Shown one piece after another: positions 42,352 through 51,299 of a DNA stretch of 64,000 bases (its first letter is position 1; every line of letters starts with the position of its first letter). The position numbers were made by a program, and so were the translations under genes. The notes beneath the pieces are model-generated. The model made no database searches, was not told the DNA's origin, and saw only the letters and a list, made by a program, of their open reading frames with translations. Origin of the DNA: Pseudomonas sp. ANT_H4 (GTDB taxonomy: Bacteria > Pseudomonadota > Gammaproteobacteria > Pseudomonadales > Pseudomonadaceae); assembly GCF_008369295.1 (NCBI RefSeq), contig NZ_VOBG01000020.1, positions 1-64,000 of the forward strand, in the 5' to 3' direction.

Positions 42352-43505
42352 GGTTTTTTCCCCGGCAGCGTACCCATCAGCTTGCAGATGATCCCCAGCA
42401 TGATTTCATCGGCGCCGCCGCCGATCGACACCAGCCGCACATCGCGATAGGCACGGGCCACGGGGTTGTCCCACATAAAGCCCATGCCGCCCCAATATTG
42501 CAGGCAGCTGTCGCTGACTTCCCGGCCCAGGCGCCCGGCCTTGAGCTTGGCCATGGAGGCCAGGCGCGTCACGTCCTGGCCTTTGATGTATTGCTCGGTG
42601 GCCTGGTAGACCAGCGCCCGCAGGCATTCGATTTCGGTGGCAAGCTCCGCCAGGCGAAAGTGAATTACCTGGTTGTCGATCAGCGCCTTGCCGAAGGTCT
42701 TGCGCTCCTTGCAGTACTCGATGGTGCTGTCGATGCAGTACTCCAGGCCCTTGATCATATTGGCGGCGCCGAACAGCCTTTCTTCCTGGAACTGCAGCAT
42801 CTGCATCATGAAGCCCGCGCCTTCATGGCCGATGCGGTTGCGCTGGGGCACGCGCACGTCATCGAAAAACACCTGGGCGGTTTGCGAACTGTGCATGCCG
42901 AGCTTTTCCAGGTCCGGGCTGACACTGATGCCCGCAGTGTTCATGGGCACCATGATCAGCGACTTGTTGATGTGCGGTTTGTCGTCGGAAGTGTTGGCCA
43001 ACAGGCAGATAAAATCAGCGCTCGGCGAGTTAGTGATCCACATCTTGCTGCCGTTGATCACGTAGTCGTCGCCGTCCTTGCGGGCATGGGTTTTCAGCCC
43101 GGCGACGTCGGAACCGGCGCCGGTTTCCGAAACGCCGATACAGCCCACTTGTTCGCCGCTGATGGCCGGGCGCAGGAACTCGTCGCGTAACTCATCGGAG
43201 CCGAAGCGGGCCAGGGCCGGGGTGCACATGTCAGTCTGCACGCCGATGGACATGGGGATGCCACCGCAGCGAATGGTGCCGAACGCTTCGGCGGCGACAA
43301 TCGAGTAGCTGTAGTCCAGACCCATGCCGCCGAATTTTTCCGGTTTGGAAATACCCAATAGGCCGAGGTCGCCGGCCTTGCGGAAAATCTCGTGGATCGG
43401 GAAGCGTCCGGCCTTTTCCCATTCATCGACGTGAGGGTTGATCTCGCGCTCGACAAAACTATGGACGGTGCGACGCAGTTCTTCGTGTTCCTGGGTGAAG
43501 ATCAT
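42348..43505 (-). CDS. atuD: Citronellyl-CoA dehydrogenase AtuD (acyl-CoA dehydrogenase)
   Basis: 385 residues from MIFTQEHEELRRTVHSFV (ATG 43505). FAD enzyme that oxidises citronellyl-CoA to geranyl-CoA. Seen: GCIGVSETGAGSDVAGLKT near residue 125, DDYVINGSKMWITNS near 150, RLFGAANMIKGLEYCIDSTIEYCKERKTFGKAL near 235-265 and QYWGGMGFMWDNPVARAYRDVRL near 345. The family's C-terminal half is intact. 50-bp gap to atuC. Confidence 0.87.
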   Translation of the reverse strand: MIFTQEHEELRRTVHSFVEREINPHVDEWEKAGRFPIHEIFRKAGDLGLLGISKPEKFGGMGLDYSYSIVAAEAFGTIRCGGIPMSIGVQTDMCTPALARFGSDELRDEFLRPAISGEQVGCIGVSETGAGSDVAGLKTHARKDGDDYVINGSKMWITNSPSADFICLLANTSDDKPHINKSLIMVPMNTAGISVSPDLEKLGMHSSQTAQVFFDDVRVPQRNRIGHEGAGFMMQMLQFQEERLFGAANMIKGLEYCIDSTIEYCKERKTFGKALIDNQVIHFRLAELATEIECLRALVYQATEQYIKGQDVTRLASMAKLKAGRLGREVSDSCLQYWGGMGFMWDNPVARAYRDVRLVSIGGGADEIMLGIICKLMGTLPGKKP

Positions 43506-43555
43506 TTTTATTGTGCTCCCTGTCGTGACGCAAAGCGCCACGGGCGAAATAATGA

Positions 43556-45172
43556 TTAAAACCGCGCCACACCAAAGCTGTTGGGCTGCAACTGCCGCAC
43601 CTGGGCTTCATGGCAAATATCCAACAGAAGCCCAAGCAAGGTGCGGGTATCCCGTGGATCAATCAGCCCGTCGTCCCACAGGTTGGCACTGCCATAAAGC
43701 GCCGTGGACTGGCTGTCGAGTTTCTGTGCGGTGACCTGTTCGAGCATGTCGAGCACCTTGGGGTCGGGCACCAGGCCGTCCTTGAGTTGTTTGGCCTCGG
43801 TGACAATGCGCAGCACCTTGCCCGCCTGGGCGCCGCCCATCACCGCGGTGCGGCTATTGGGCCAGGCGAAGATAAAGCGCGGGTCCAGGCCACGGCCGCA
43901 CATCGCGTAGTTGCCGGCGCCATAGGAGCCGCCGACGACGATGGTCAGTTTCGGGACTTGAGCATTGGCTACCGCCTGGATCATCTTCGCGCCGTGCTTG
44001 ATCACGCCTTGTTGCTCCGATTCAGTGCCAACCATAAAACCGGTGGTGTTGTGGAAGAACAGTAGCGGCGTCTGGCTCTGGTCACACAGCTGGATAAACT
44101 GCGCCGCCTTGCTCGCGCCCTTGGGGGTGATCGGGCCGTTGTTGCCGATAAAACCGCAGGCGCGGCCCTGGATCTGCAAGTGGCCGCACACCGTGTGGGG
44201 ATCGAACTCACCCTTGAATTCGAGGAAGTTGGAAGCGTCCGCCACCCGCGCAATGATTTCGCGAACGTCGTAGGGTTTTTTCGGATCATCGGGGATCAGG
44301 CCCAACAGTTCCTCCACCGGATACAACGGCTCGGCATAGGGCCGCGCCGGCGTGACGGGTAGCCGATCATCCCAGGGCAACAGGCTGACAATCTCCCGAA
44401 CGATGCGCACACCGTCGGCGTCGTTTTCGGCCAGGTATTCGGCGGTGCCGGCGATTTGTGCGTGCATCTGGGCGCCGCCCAACTCTTCATCGGTGGCCAC
44501 CTCGCCGGTAGCTGCCTTGAGCAACGGTGGGCCGGCGAGAAACAGCTTGGCCTTGCCACGCACCACTACTACGTAATCCGAAAGCCCCGGCTGATAAGCG
44601 CCACCTGCCGTAGCCGAGCCGTGAACCACGGTAATTTGCGGCAGGCCCATGGCCGACATCCGCGCCTGGTTGGCGAAACTGCGGGCGCCCTCGACGAAGA
44701 TCTCTGCCGCGTAATTGAGGTTGGCGCCGCCGCTTTCCGCCAGGGTCACTATCGGCAACTTGTTCTCCATGGCGATCTGCTGCAGGCGCAGGGATTTTTT
44801 CAGGCCGCTGGGGGAAATGGTTCCACCCTTGATCGCGCTGTTGTTGGCCACCACCAGCATGCGTACGCCTGAGACAAAACCAATCCCGGCAATCAGCCCG
44901 CCTCCGGCCTGGCTGCCGTCCTTGTCATCGTGCAGTTTGTAGCCGGCAAGGCTAGCCAGTTCGAGAAATGGCGCACCCGGATCGAGCAACAGGTTAAGGC
45001 GCTCACGGGGCAGCAGTTGCCCGCGCTTGTCGAATTTTGGCTTGGCCTCCAGGGCCTTGCTCAGCAGGTTTTGCTCCAGTTGGCGCAGGTGGTGGAGGGT
45101 CGTGAGCATGACTTCGCGGTTCTGGGCAAACGGCGGGCTGTGGACGTCGAGTTGCGAGTCGATCACCGGCAT
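43556..45172 (-). CDS. atuC: Geranyl-CoA carboxylase beta subunit AtuC
   Basis: 538 residues, carboxyltransferase subunit that moves CO2 from biotin on AtuF to geranyl-CoA. Seen: PRERLNLLLDPGAPFLEL near 55, LAESGGANLNYAAEIF near 165, AYQPGLSDYVVVV near 210, and the C-terminal-domain CGFIGNNGPITPKGASKAAQF and GGSYGAGNYAMCGRGLDPRF near 430. Highly similar in plan to methylcrotonyl-CoA carboxylase beta; neighbours AtuA, B, D and E point to geranyl-CoA. Starts 3 bases after atuB ends. Confidence 0.88.
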   Translation of the reverse strand: MPVIDSQLDVHSPPFAQNREVMLTTLHHLRQLEQNLLSKALEAKPKFDKRGQLLPRERLNLLLDPGAPFLELASLAGYKLHDDKDGSQAGGGLIAGIGFVSGVRMLVVANNSAIKGGTISPSGLKKSLRLQQIAMENKLPIVTLAESGGANLNYAAEIFVEGARSFANQARMSAMGLPQITVVHGSATAGGAYQPGLSDYVVVVRGKAKLFLAGPPLLKAATGEVATDEELGGAQMHAQIAGTAEYLAENDADGVRIVREIVSLLPWDDRLPVTPARPYAEPLYPVEELLGLIPDDPKKPYDVREIIARVADASNFLEFKGEFDPHTVCGHLQIQGRACGFIGNNGPITPKGASKAAQFIQLCDQSQTPLLFFHNTTGFMVGTESEQQGVIKHGAKMIQAVANAQVPKLTIVVGGSYGAGNYAMCGRGLDPRFIFAWPNSRTAVMGGAQAGKVLRIVTEAKQLKDGLVPDPKVLDMLEQVTAQKLDSQSTALYGSANLWDDGLIDPRDTRTLLGLLLDICHEAQVRQLQPNSFGVARF

Positions 45173-45175
45173 GGC

Positions 45176-46063
45176 TTATTTCTCCTCCTTGAGCACATCT
45201 GGCAGATACGCCCGGTGAAATCCGTTAAAGGGTGCGCTCGAAGGGTGCGCCTTGTGCAGCGGCCAGGCACGGCTGCCCAGGCTGGCGGCGCCGTCGATGC
45301 GCAAGGTGCTGCCGCTGATGAAGGCGGCGGCGGGGCTGAGCAGAAACACTATCGCCGCACTGACTTCCGACTCGGTGCCGATGCGTTTGAGGGGCACGTG
45401 TTCGCGTAAGGTCGGGATCACGGCCTTGAACGCGCCTTCGTAAGTGTCCATGCCGCTTGAGGCAATCCAGCCTGGTGCCACGGCGTTGACCCGCACCCCG
45501 GCGTAACCCCATTCGAAGGCGGCGGTCTTGGTGAAATTGTCCATGCCTGAACGCGCCGCACCGGAGTGGCCCATGCCCGGCATACCGCCCCACATGTCGG
45601 CGAGCATGTTGACGATGGCGCCGCCTTTTGTTCCCAAGGAAGGCTTGCTCATGGATTGGTTGAACACTTCCCGCGCCATCAGGAACCCGCCGACGAGGTT
45701 GGTGCGCAACACGGTTTCAAAGCCTTTCTGATTGATCGATGCCAGGGGCGAGGGGTATTGGCCGCCAGCGTTATTCACCAGGCCGTGGATCGCGCCGTGC
45801 TCCTGGATCAGTTGGCTGACCAAGGCTTTGACGGCTTCCTCATCGCGAATATCGCAGGCCTGCCAACTGGCGCGGCCGCCGTCTTCGGTAATTTCCGCCG
45901 CGACCTTTTGCAGCTTCTCGGGCTTGCGACCCACGAGGATCACATGGGCGCCGAGGGCCGCCAGCTCATGGGCGGTGCAACGGCCAATGCCGCTGCCGCC
46001 ACCGGTGACGATAATGGTCTGCCCCTGGAACAGATCGGCTTTGAAGATCGAGTCGAAGGCCAC
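45176..46063 (-). CDS. atuB: Short-chain dehydrogenase AtuB
   Basis: 295 residues from a GTG at 46063 with AGAGGA upstream. Classical SDR: GGGSGIGRCTAHELAALGAHVILVGRK (cofactor loop, about 20-45), NNAGGQYPSPL near 96 and a modified catalytic region (GHSGAARSGMDNF near 170, with S in place of the usual YxxxK Tyr context). Proposed to oxidise citronellol/geraniol-derived alcohols or hydroxyacyl intermediates in the atu pathway; the exact step is unsettled. The shifted catalytic motif is typical of the dienoyl-CoA reductase-like subgroup. Confidence 0.85.
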   Translation of the reverse strand: MAFDSIFKADLFQGQTIIVTGGGSGIGRCTAHELAALGAHVILVGRKPEKLQKVAAEITEDGGRASWQACDIRDEEAVKALVSQLIQEHGAIHGLVNNAGGQYPSPLASINQKGFETVLRTNLVGGFLMAREVFNQSMSKPSLGTKGGAIVNMLADMWGGMPGMGHSGAARSGMDNFTKTAAFEWGYAGVRVNAVAPGWIASSGMDTYEGAFKAVIPTLREHVPLKRIGTESEVSAAIVFLLSPAAAFISGSTLRIDGAASLGSRAWPLHKAHPSSAPFNGFHRAYLPDVLKEEK

Positions 46064-46075
46064 GGCGTGCGTCCT

Positions 46076-47860
46076 CTAGTTAAGTTGATCAGCGATGTGT
46101 TGCGGCACCGCAATGGGTATCTCCAGCAGTTGCTGGGCGAAGGCCTTACCTTGGGGATCGATGCGCAGGCTGGCAATCCCGCCGCCGCCCAGGGCGTTCT
46201 CCAGGAGGAAGTTGAGGCTGTGGCTGCCGGGCAAATACCAGCGCTCCACGCGGCCGTGAATCGGATCGAGTACGTGGCTCATCCAGTCGACGATGACCGC
46301 AGGCGTCAGCGCCTCGGCGATCCACGGCAGGTATTCGGGCTGGCGGGCGATCACGCCGATGTTGCTGTGGTTGCCCTTGTCGCCGGAACGGGCCACGGCC
46401 AGTTTCACCAAAGGCACGCTGGCGTCGGCGCAGCCCTGGGGTTTGGGTGGGTCGAGAGGGACGGGCAGGGCTTGGGTGTTCAGCGGTGCGCTTTTCGGGA
46501 GGTCGCAAGAGTGACGTTCGCCGAGAAAGTCGATCGAAAGCGTACAGGCGGATTTGTCGATCAAGAACGAGAACAGCCGAATTAACGGATACACCGTTGG
46601 CCGGCCGCCGACGATGCCGGTCAATCCCGGTGCCATGCCGGTGGCTGCCTGGGCGATCTCCCGGGCGAACAGCACCAGGGCTTGTTTGCCTGGGTGACGG
46701 ACCGCCAGCTTCACCACCACTTCCCGGCAGTCCTGGCGTTGGCCGTGGGCGCCGTAGGTGGCTTCGCTGCCCAGCAGCTCAATACTGACGTCGGTATAAG
46801 GAGCCCAGCCGCGCTGGCTGAACAACTGCGAGGTCTTGTTGATGATCGCCTGGCTGACCCGTTCGGCCTTGGCCACCGCATCGATGCCGGCGATCAGGCA
46901 ACTGGCGGTGCAGCGAAAACCGTCCGGGTAGGTGGCGCTGACCTTGTACTGGTCGGTGGGCGGCATGCCTTTGGCGCCGTGCAGCCGCACGCAGTTTTTG
47001 CCTTGCTGTTGGAGTTTGACCTGGCTGAAATCGCAGATCACGTCGGGCAACAGATAGGCGCGTGGGTCGCCGATCTCGTAGAGCAATTGTTCGCTGACGC
47101 TAAGCTCGCTGATCAGCCCGCCCGAGCCTTGGGCTTTATTGACGGTGAACTGGCCATCGGCGCTGACTTCGACGATGGGGAAGCCGATGTGCTCGTAATC
47201 CGGCACATCACGCCAATCGGTGAAATTACCGCCGGTACACTGGGCACCGCATTCGATGATATGCCCGGCCAGCGCGGCCTGGGCCAGGTGATCGTAATCC
47301 TGCCAGGACCAGTTGAACTCATGCACCAGCGCCGCGCTGACCACGGCGCTATCGACCACGCGGCCGGTGATGACAATATCGGCGCCCAGCTTTAACGCCT
47401 CGACGATGCCTGGTGCGCCGAGGTAGGCATTGGTGGAGACGCACATCGCCGGCAATGGCGCGCCGCTGAACATGTCGCTGATGCCGCGCAGGTGTTTGAA
47501 GGTGGGTTGCAGGTCATCGCCCAGCAGCACGGCGATCTTCAACGGGATCTGCGCCTGATCGCAGGCGGCCTGCAACGCGGCGGCGCAGGCTTGGGGATTG
47601 ATACCACCGGCGTTGCTGATCACGCGGATGCCCTGGCGCTGGATATCCGCCAACAAGGGTGTAAGGACTTCAACAAAGTCTGTGGCGTAGCCGGCCTGGG
47701 GATCTTTCATCCGTGCCCCGGCGAGGATCGACATGGTGACTTCCGCCAGGTAGTCGAACACCAGATAGTCCAGCGCGCCGCCGTGCACCAGTTGCGCGGC
47801 AGCGGTGCAGGTGTCGCCCCAGAAGGCACTGGCGCAGCCGATACGAACGGTCTTGTTCAT
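46076..47860 (-). CDS. atuA: Acyclic terpene utilization protein AtuA
   Basis: 594 residues, DUF1446 family with an AtuA-like C-terminal domain. Required for growth on acyclic terpenes in P. aeruginosa and P. citronellolis, catalytic role unknown. Seen: RIGCASAFWGDTCTAAAQLVHGG at the start, LVFDYLAEVTMSILA, ISNAGGINPQACAAAL near 85, VITGRVVDSAVVSAAL near 165 and the C-terminal ARSGDKGNHSNIGVIAR near 490. First gene of the operon, controlled from the atuA-atuR gap. Confidence 0.92.
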   Translation of the reverse strand: MNKTVRIGCASAFWGDTCTAAAQLVHGGALDYLVFDYLAEVTMSILAGARMKDPQAGYATDFVEVLTPLLADIQRQGIRVISNAGGINPQACAAALQAACDQAQIPLKIAVLLGDDLQPTFKHLRGISDMFSGAPLPAMCVSTNAYLGAPGIVEALKLGADIVITGRVVDSAVVSAALVHEFNWSWQDYDHLAQAALAGHIIECGAQCTGGNFTDWRDVPDYEHIGFPIVEVSADGQFTVNKAQGSGGLISELSVSEQLLYEIGDPRAYLLPDVICDFSQVKLQQQGKNCVRLHGAKGMPPTDQYKVSATYPDGFRCTASCLIAGIDAVAKAERVSQAIINKTSQLFSQRGWAPYTDVSIELLGSEATYGAHGQRQDCREVVVKLAVRHPGKQALVLFAREIAQAATGMAPGLTGIVGGRPTVYPLIRLFSFLIDKSACTLSIDFLGERHSCDLPKSAPLNTQALPVPLDPPKPQGCADASVPLVKLAVARSGDKGNHSNIGVIARQPEYLPWIAEALTPAVIVDWMSHVLDPIHGRVERWYLPGSHSLNFLLENALGGGGIASLRIDPQGKAFAQQLLEIPIAVPQHIADQLN

Positions 47861-47896
47861 GAGAAGTCCTTCTCTGAAATCGCTGGGCTGAGACTA

Positions 47897-47955
47897 CCAA
47901 GCAAGCGCTTGGTTTGTAAACTCTGCTCGCAACTTTCGCCCAAGCGCTTGCTTGG
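47897..47955. promoter_or_regulatory. Twin AtuR operators between atuA and atuR
   Basis: CCAAGCAAGCGCTTGG at 47897-47912 and its exact reverse complement CCAAGCGCTTGCTTGG at 47940-47955, 43 bp apart (about four helical turns). Each holds an internal palindrome AAGCGCTT. In P. aeruginosa AtuR is reported to bind two short inverted repeats in the atuA-atuR gap, which fits position and number. They lie 37 bp upstream of atuA and 60 bp upstream of atuR, so one arrangement can repress both. Confidence 0.88.
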
Positions 47956-48014
47956 GTGGCTGTCACGGCCTAAATTGCCGGCCATGACGCCATAAAGTAG
48001 TTGAGGAGAGCAGC

Positions 48015-48638
48015 ATGGATGAGCAAAAAGCCCTGCGGGTAATGCGCACCATGGTCGACGGCGGGCAATTGACCGACCCCGACAGTGCCAGGGGCAAGTT
48101 GCTGCAAACGGCGGCTCACCTGTTTCGCAACAAGGGTTTTGAGCGCACCACGGTGCGTGACCTGGCCAGCGCGGTGGGTATTCAGTCCGGCAGTATCTTT
48201 CATCACTTCAAGAGCAAGGATGAAATCCTGCGGGCGGTAATGGAAGAAACCATCCACTACAACACGGCCATGATGCGCGCGTCCCTGGCCGAGGCCCGCG
48301 ATGTTCGCGAGCGAGTGCTGGCGCTGATTCGCTGCGAACTGCAGTCGATCATGGGCGGCAGTGGCGAGGCGATGGCGGTGCTGGTGTACGAGTGGCGTTC
48401 GCTGTCAGCCGAAGGGCAGGCCCAGGTGCTGGCGTTGCGCGATGTCTACGAAGACATCTGGTTGCAGGTGCTGGGCGAGGCCAAGCAGGCGGGCTATATC
48501 AAGGGCGATGTGTTTATCACACGGCGTTTTCTCACGGGTGCCTTGTCCTGGACCAATACGTGGTTCCGTGCCCAGGGCAGCATGACCCTGGAGCAACTGG
48601 CAGACGAAGCGCTGCTGTTGGTGCTCAAGGCTGACTAG
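48015..48638 (+). CDS. atuR: TetR-family repressor AtuR
   Basis: 207 residues. N-terminal helix-turn-helix (AAHLFRNKGFERTTVRDLASAVGIQSGSIFHHFKSKDEIL, about 33-75) and a ligand-binding helical domain. Divergent from atuA, with the twin operators between; SD GAGGAGA. Expected to release DNA on binding a terpene-CoA intermediate, as described for P. aeruginosa AtuR. Confidence 0.93.
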   Translation: MDEQKALRVMRTMVDGGQLTDPDSARGKLLQTAAHLFRNKGFERTTVRDLASAVGIQSGSIFHHFKSKDEILRAVMEETIHYNTAMMRASLAEARDVRERVLALIRCELQSIMGGSGEAMAVLVYEWRSLSAEGQAQVLALRDVYEDIWLQVLGEAKQAGYIKGDVFITRRFLTGALSWTNTWFRAQGSMTLEQLADEALLLVLKAD

Positions 48639-48725
48639 AAAAGTTACGCAAGCTATTAATTGTTGGGTACAAAGTTGTCTCTCCAGAAAAAAACGCCTAG
48701 TTTAGCGCGATCAAAGTTTTGAACG

Positions 48726-49535
48726 GTGCGTGCCTTGATGTTTTCGCCATTGCGGCTGGCTGCGGGACTTACACTATTGGCGCTTGGCACACTGTGGCTG
48801 ATGCCTGCTTCGGCCGCCCAACTGGTGAGGATCGGTGCCGTGCATTTTCCGCCTTACACCGTGCACCCGGAGCAGGGCGCCGACACCGGCTTGCTGCCGC
48901 AACTGGTGGAAGCCTTGAACCGTGCGCAAACCGACTATCAGTTTGTGTTGGTACCCACTTCGATTCCCCGGCGTTTTCGTGACTTGCAGCAAGGCCGGAT
49001 CGACATGGCGATCTTCGAGAACCCGCAATGGGGCTGGCAGAACATCGCCCACACCACTGTCGACATGGGCCTGGAAGACGCGGAAATATTCGTCGCCCAG
49101 CGTGAACCCGGTCGTGACCAGTCGTACTTCACCGACTTGAATGACAAGCGCCTTGCGGTGTTCAGCGGTTATCACTACGCCTTTGCCAACTTCAACGCTG
49201 ACCCCAAATACATGGCCGAGAAGTTCAACGCCACGCTGACCTATTCCCACGACAGCAACCTGCTGATGGTCACCCGTGGCCGCGCCGACATCGCCTTGGT
49301 GACCCGTTCCTACCTCAGCGATTTTTTAGTGCGCAATGCTGATACGGCTGGGCAGTTCCTGGTGTCCGAGCGGACTGATCAGGTGTATCACCACTACGCG
49401 TTGTTGCGGCCCAAGGCGCATATCAGTGGCGCGGAGTTTTCCGAGTTGCTCAAGGGCTTGCGGGACAGCGGCGAGCTGCTGAAAATCTTCGAACCTTACC
49501 GGATCGACGTCCTGTCCGTGCCTGCTACGCCATGA
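48726..49535 (+). CDS. Periplasmic SBP_bac_3-type substrate-binding protein
   Basis: 269 residues from GTG 48726 (ATG 48738 is as likely). A signal peptide ends near residue 31 (LMPASAAQLVRIG). The solute-binding fold is visible: VHFPPYTVHPEQGADTGLLPQLVEALN, then RFRDLQQGRIDMAIFENPQWGWQ and RGRADIALVTRSYLSDFL. No ABC permease or ATPase gene is adjacent. It lies between atuR and the pyoverdine genes, apparently alone; ligand unknown. Confidence 0.8.
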   Translation: MRALMFSPLRLAAGLTLLALGTLWLMPASAAQLVRIGAVHFPPYTVHPEQGADTGLLPQLVEALNRAQTDYQFVLVPTSIPRRFRDLQQGRIDMAIFENPQWGWQNIAHTTVDMGLEDAEIFVAQREPGRDQSYFTDLNDKRLAVFSGYHYAFANFNADPKYMAEKFNATLTYSHDSNLLMVTRGRADIALVTRSYLSDFLVRNADTAGQFLVSERTDQVYHHYALLRPKAHISGAEFSELLKGLRDSGELLKIFEPYRIDVLSVPATP

Positions 49536-49552
49536 CCTGCGCAAGATAGGCT

Positions 49553-49576
49553 TAAATTTTTCCTGCCGGCTCACGT
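49553..49576 (+). promoter_or_regulatory. PvdS-dependent promoter (IS box) before the acetyltransferase gene
   Basis: TAAAT (49553-49557), exactly 16 bp, then CGT (49574-49576), the full iron-starvation-box consensus TAAAT-N16-CGT recognised by the sigma factor PvdS. It lies 41 bp before the ATG and 18 bp after the stop of the previous gene. Confidence 0.85.
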
Positions 49577-49616
49577 CACTTCGTCTAACTGTCGACGATT
49601 ACCGTGAGCCCTCTCC

Positions 49617-50630
49617 ATGTCCAATCTCAATGACTTGTCTGTCCTGCCGCTACCGACAGGGCCCGCCCTGAATGCAGATGAAACCGATAGCCGGCTGATC
49701 CTGACCCTGGAAGGCCAGCCGCTGATCCGTCTGCGACTGGAGCGGGGCGATGCGCTGCATCTTCACCTGCAAATACCGAGTGAGGTGCCTTCGGTACGTG
49801 CCTTGTGGGCAGCGTGTTACTGGCTGTTTGCCAAGGAACCGTTGCGTCAGCGCCTGACCTGGCACCTTGAGCACGCACCCGACGACGCCTTGTGCAGCGG
49901 TTTGCTGGTGGCCACTGAGGCGGCAGGCCAATTCCACTGCGAGCGCACCCTGTTCTGGCAATTGCCGCAACCCTGGCTGGGCCAGCCCTTCAGTGGCGGC
50001 TATGCGCAGCAAATGATCATCAGTGCCGGCAAGCGTCATCCCGCCCGTGCGCCCAAGCCTCGCGGTGAAGTCTATCGACGTTTCGATACGTGCCTGGGCG
50101 CCTGGGTGTCATTGCGTACGGTGGAGATCGACGTTGACCTGACCCGCTTCAATCGCTGGCAGAACAGCACGCGAGTGGCGAATTTCTGGGAGGAAAGCGG
50201 CAGCCTGGAGCAGCACCGAGAGTACCTGGCCAAGCTTGATGCCGACCCTCATACCCTGACGCTGATGGGCTGTTTCGACGATGAGCCGTTTGCCTATTTC
50301 GAGGCCTATTGGGCCAAGGAAGATCGCATTGCGCCGTTCTATGACGTTGCCGATTACGATCGGGGCATTCATATGCTGGTTGGAGAGGAGCATCACCGTG
50401 GGCCGCACAAGGTTGCCAGTTGGTTGTCGGCGCTGGTGCATTACCTGTTTCTTGATGACCCACGCACCCAGCGGGTGGTGGCCGAGCCTCGCGCCGATAA
50501 CGCGAAGATGATCAGCCATATGCAGAACCAGTGTTTCCACTGCGAGAAGGAATTCGACTTTCCCCACAAGCGCGCGGCGCTGATGATTCTGGGGCGTGAG
50601 CGGTTTTTTGATCGATGCGGGTTGGTTTGA
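49617..50630 (+). CDS. Siderophore-type GNAT acetyltransferase (IucB/PvdYII-like)
   Basis: 337 residues. N-terminal nonconserved part (1-140), then an IucB/RhbD-type acyltransferase domain: VYRRFDTCLGAWVSLRTVEIDVDLTRFNRWQNSTRVANFWEE near 145-190, GIHMLVGEEHHRGPHKV near 255 and RVVAEPRADNAKMISHMQNQCF near 290. Relatives acetylate hydroxylysine or N5-hydroxyornithine in siderophore synthesis. The IS box upstream and pvdS/pvdG/pvdL downstream make acetyl-hydroxyornithine for pyoverdine the best guess. In P. aeruginosa type II strains PvdYII has this role. Confidence 0.82.
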   Translation: MSNLNDLSVLPLPTGPALNADETDSRLILTLEGQPLIRLRLERGDALHLHLQIPSEVPSVRALWAACYWLFAKEPLRQRLTWHLEHAPDDALCSGLLVATEAAGQFHCERTLFWQLPQPWLGQPFSGGYAQQMIISAGKRHPARAPKPRGEVYRRFDTCLGAWVSLRTVEIDVDLTRFNRWQNSTRVANFWEESGSLEQHREYLAKLDADPHTLTLMGCFDDEPFAYFEAYWAKEDRIAPFYDVADYDRGIHMLVGEEHHRGPHKVASWLSALVHYLFLDDPRTQRVVAEPRADNAKMISHMQNQCFHCEKEFDFPHKRAALMILGRERFFDRCGLV

Positions 50631-50646
50631 GGCGGGGGCTTGCCGT

Positions 50647-51242
50647 GTACATATCCGTTGCTGCGGTAACGGCTACTTAGGGTTACGCCCTTACGGCGTG
50701 TCACTTTCGAAAAGCCGGAATGCCGGCCCAGACGAAAGTAACCAAAGCGCTCCTGCCCTACCTCTCGGCGCAACACCTACGTTCGGCCTCTGGTTTTATG
50801 GGCAGGCAGATCAAGAGCCATCCGTTTTTCTGTAGGAGCGAGCTTGCTCGCGAAGAACCTGAGGGCGCCGCGTTCATCCAGGAAGCCCGTGTCATCGTTA
50901 ACGACCATCGCGAGCAAGCTCGCTCCTACATTTTCACCACTCAGGCCGGCTACCAGGCCGCCGTGCTTTTGCTTTTGATCTTAGGCGCCCCGTTAAACCA
51001 CGATGGCTGAACGCAGGCATTGATCCGTGGGTAAACCGGCAGGACGCCGGTTTAGCCGCGCTGGGCCAAGGATGGCCCATCGCGGCGGCCCACGGAGCAA
51101 TGCCGCAGAGAAGGCATGCCGAGCCACAGCGAGGCACCAAGTGGTGGGGCAAGAGCGCTTTGGTTACTTTGCCGCTTTTGCAAAGTGACACGCCGTAAGG
51201 GCGTAACCCTAAGCCGCCCCGACCAAAATAACGGATATGCAC
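50647..51242 (+). repeat. Complete copy C of the ~600-bp repeat element
   Basis: It starts GTACATATCCGTT 17 bases after the acetyltransferase stop and ends AACGGATATGCAC 58 bases before the pvdS stop. Terminal modules are inverted (TAGGGTTACGCCCTTACGG on the left, its complement on the right). The core is the same strand as copy A and includes the two hairpins; a REPIN with standard arms lies at 50831-50930. It separates two convergent genes. No gene is seen between 50631 and 51299. Confidence 0.85.
50831..50930. repeat. REPIN (inverted REP pair) inside element C
   Basis: Left arm TGTAGGAGCGAGCTTGCTCG and right arm CGAGCAAGCTCGCTCCTACA are exact complements, 100 bp overall. Typical Pseudomonas REPIN; the transposase that spreads them (RAYT) is not in this window. 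Confidence 0.9.
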
Positions 51243-51299
51243 CCAGCCCAGCCGAACCCAAACACATTGAACCGGTTCTTTCAGCACCCCCAAGGGTTG

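Noticed and set aside
38971..45172. Reading the carboxylase genes as a leucine (liu) pathway methylcrotonyl-CoA carboxylase
   Set aside because: AtuA, AtuR with its twin operators, and the atuA-B-C-D-E order point to the terpene pathway; liuE/hmgL-type lyase genes are absent.
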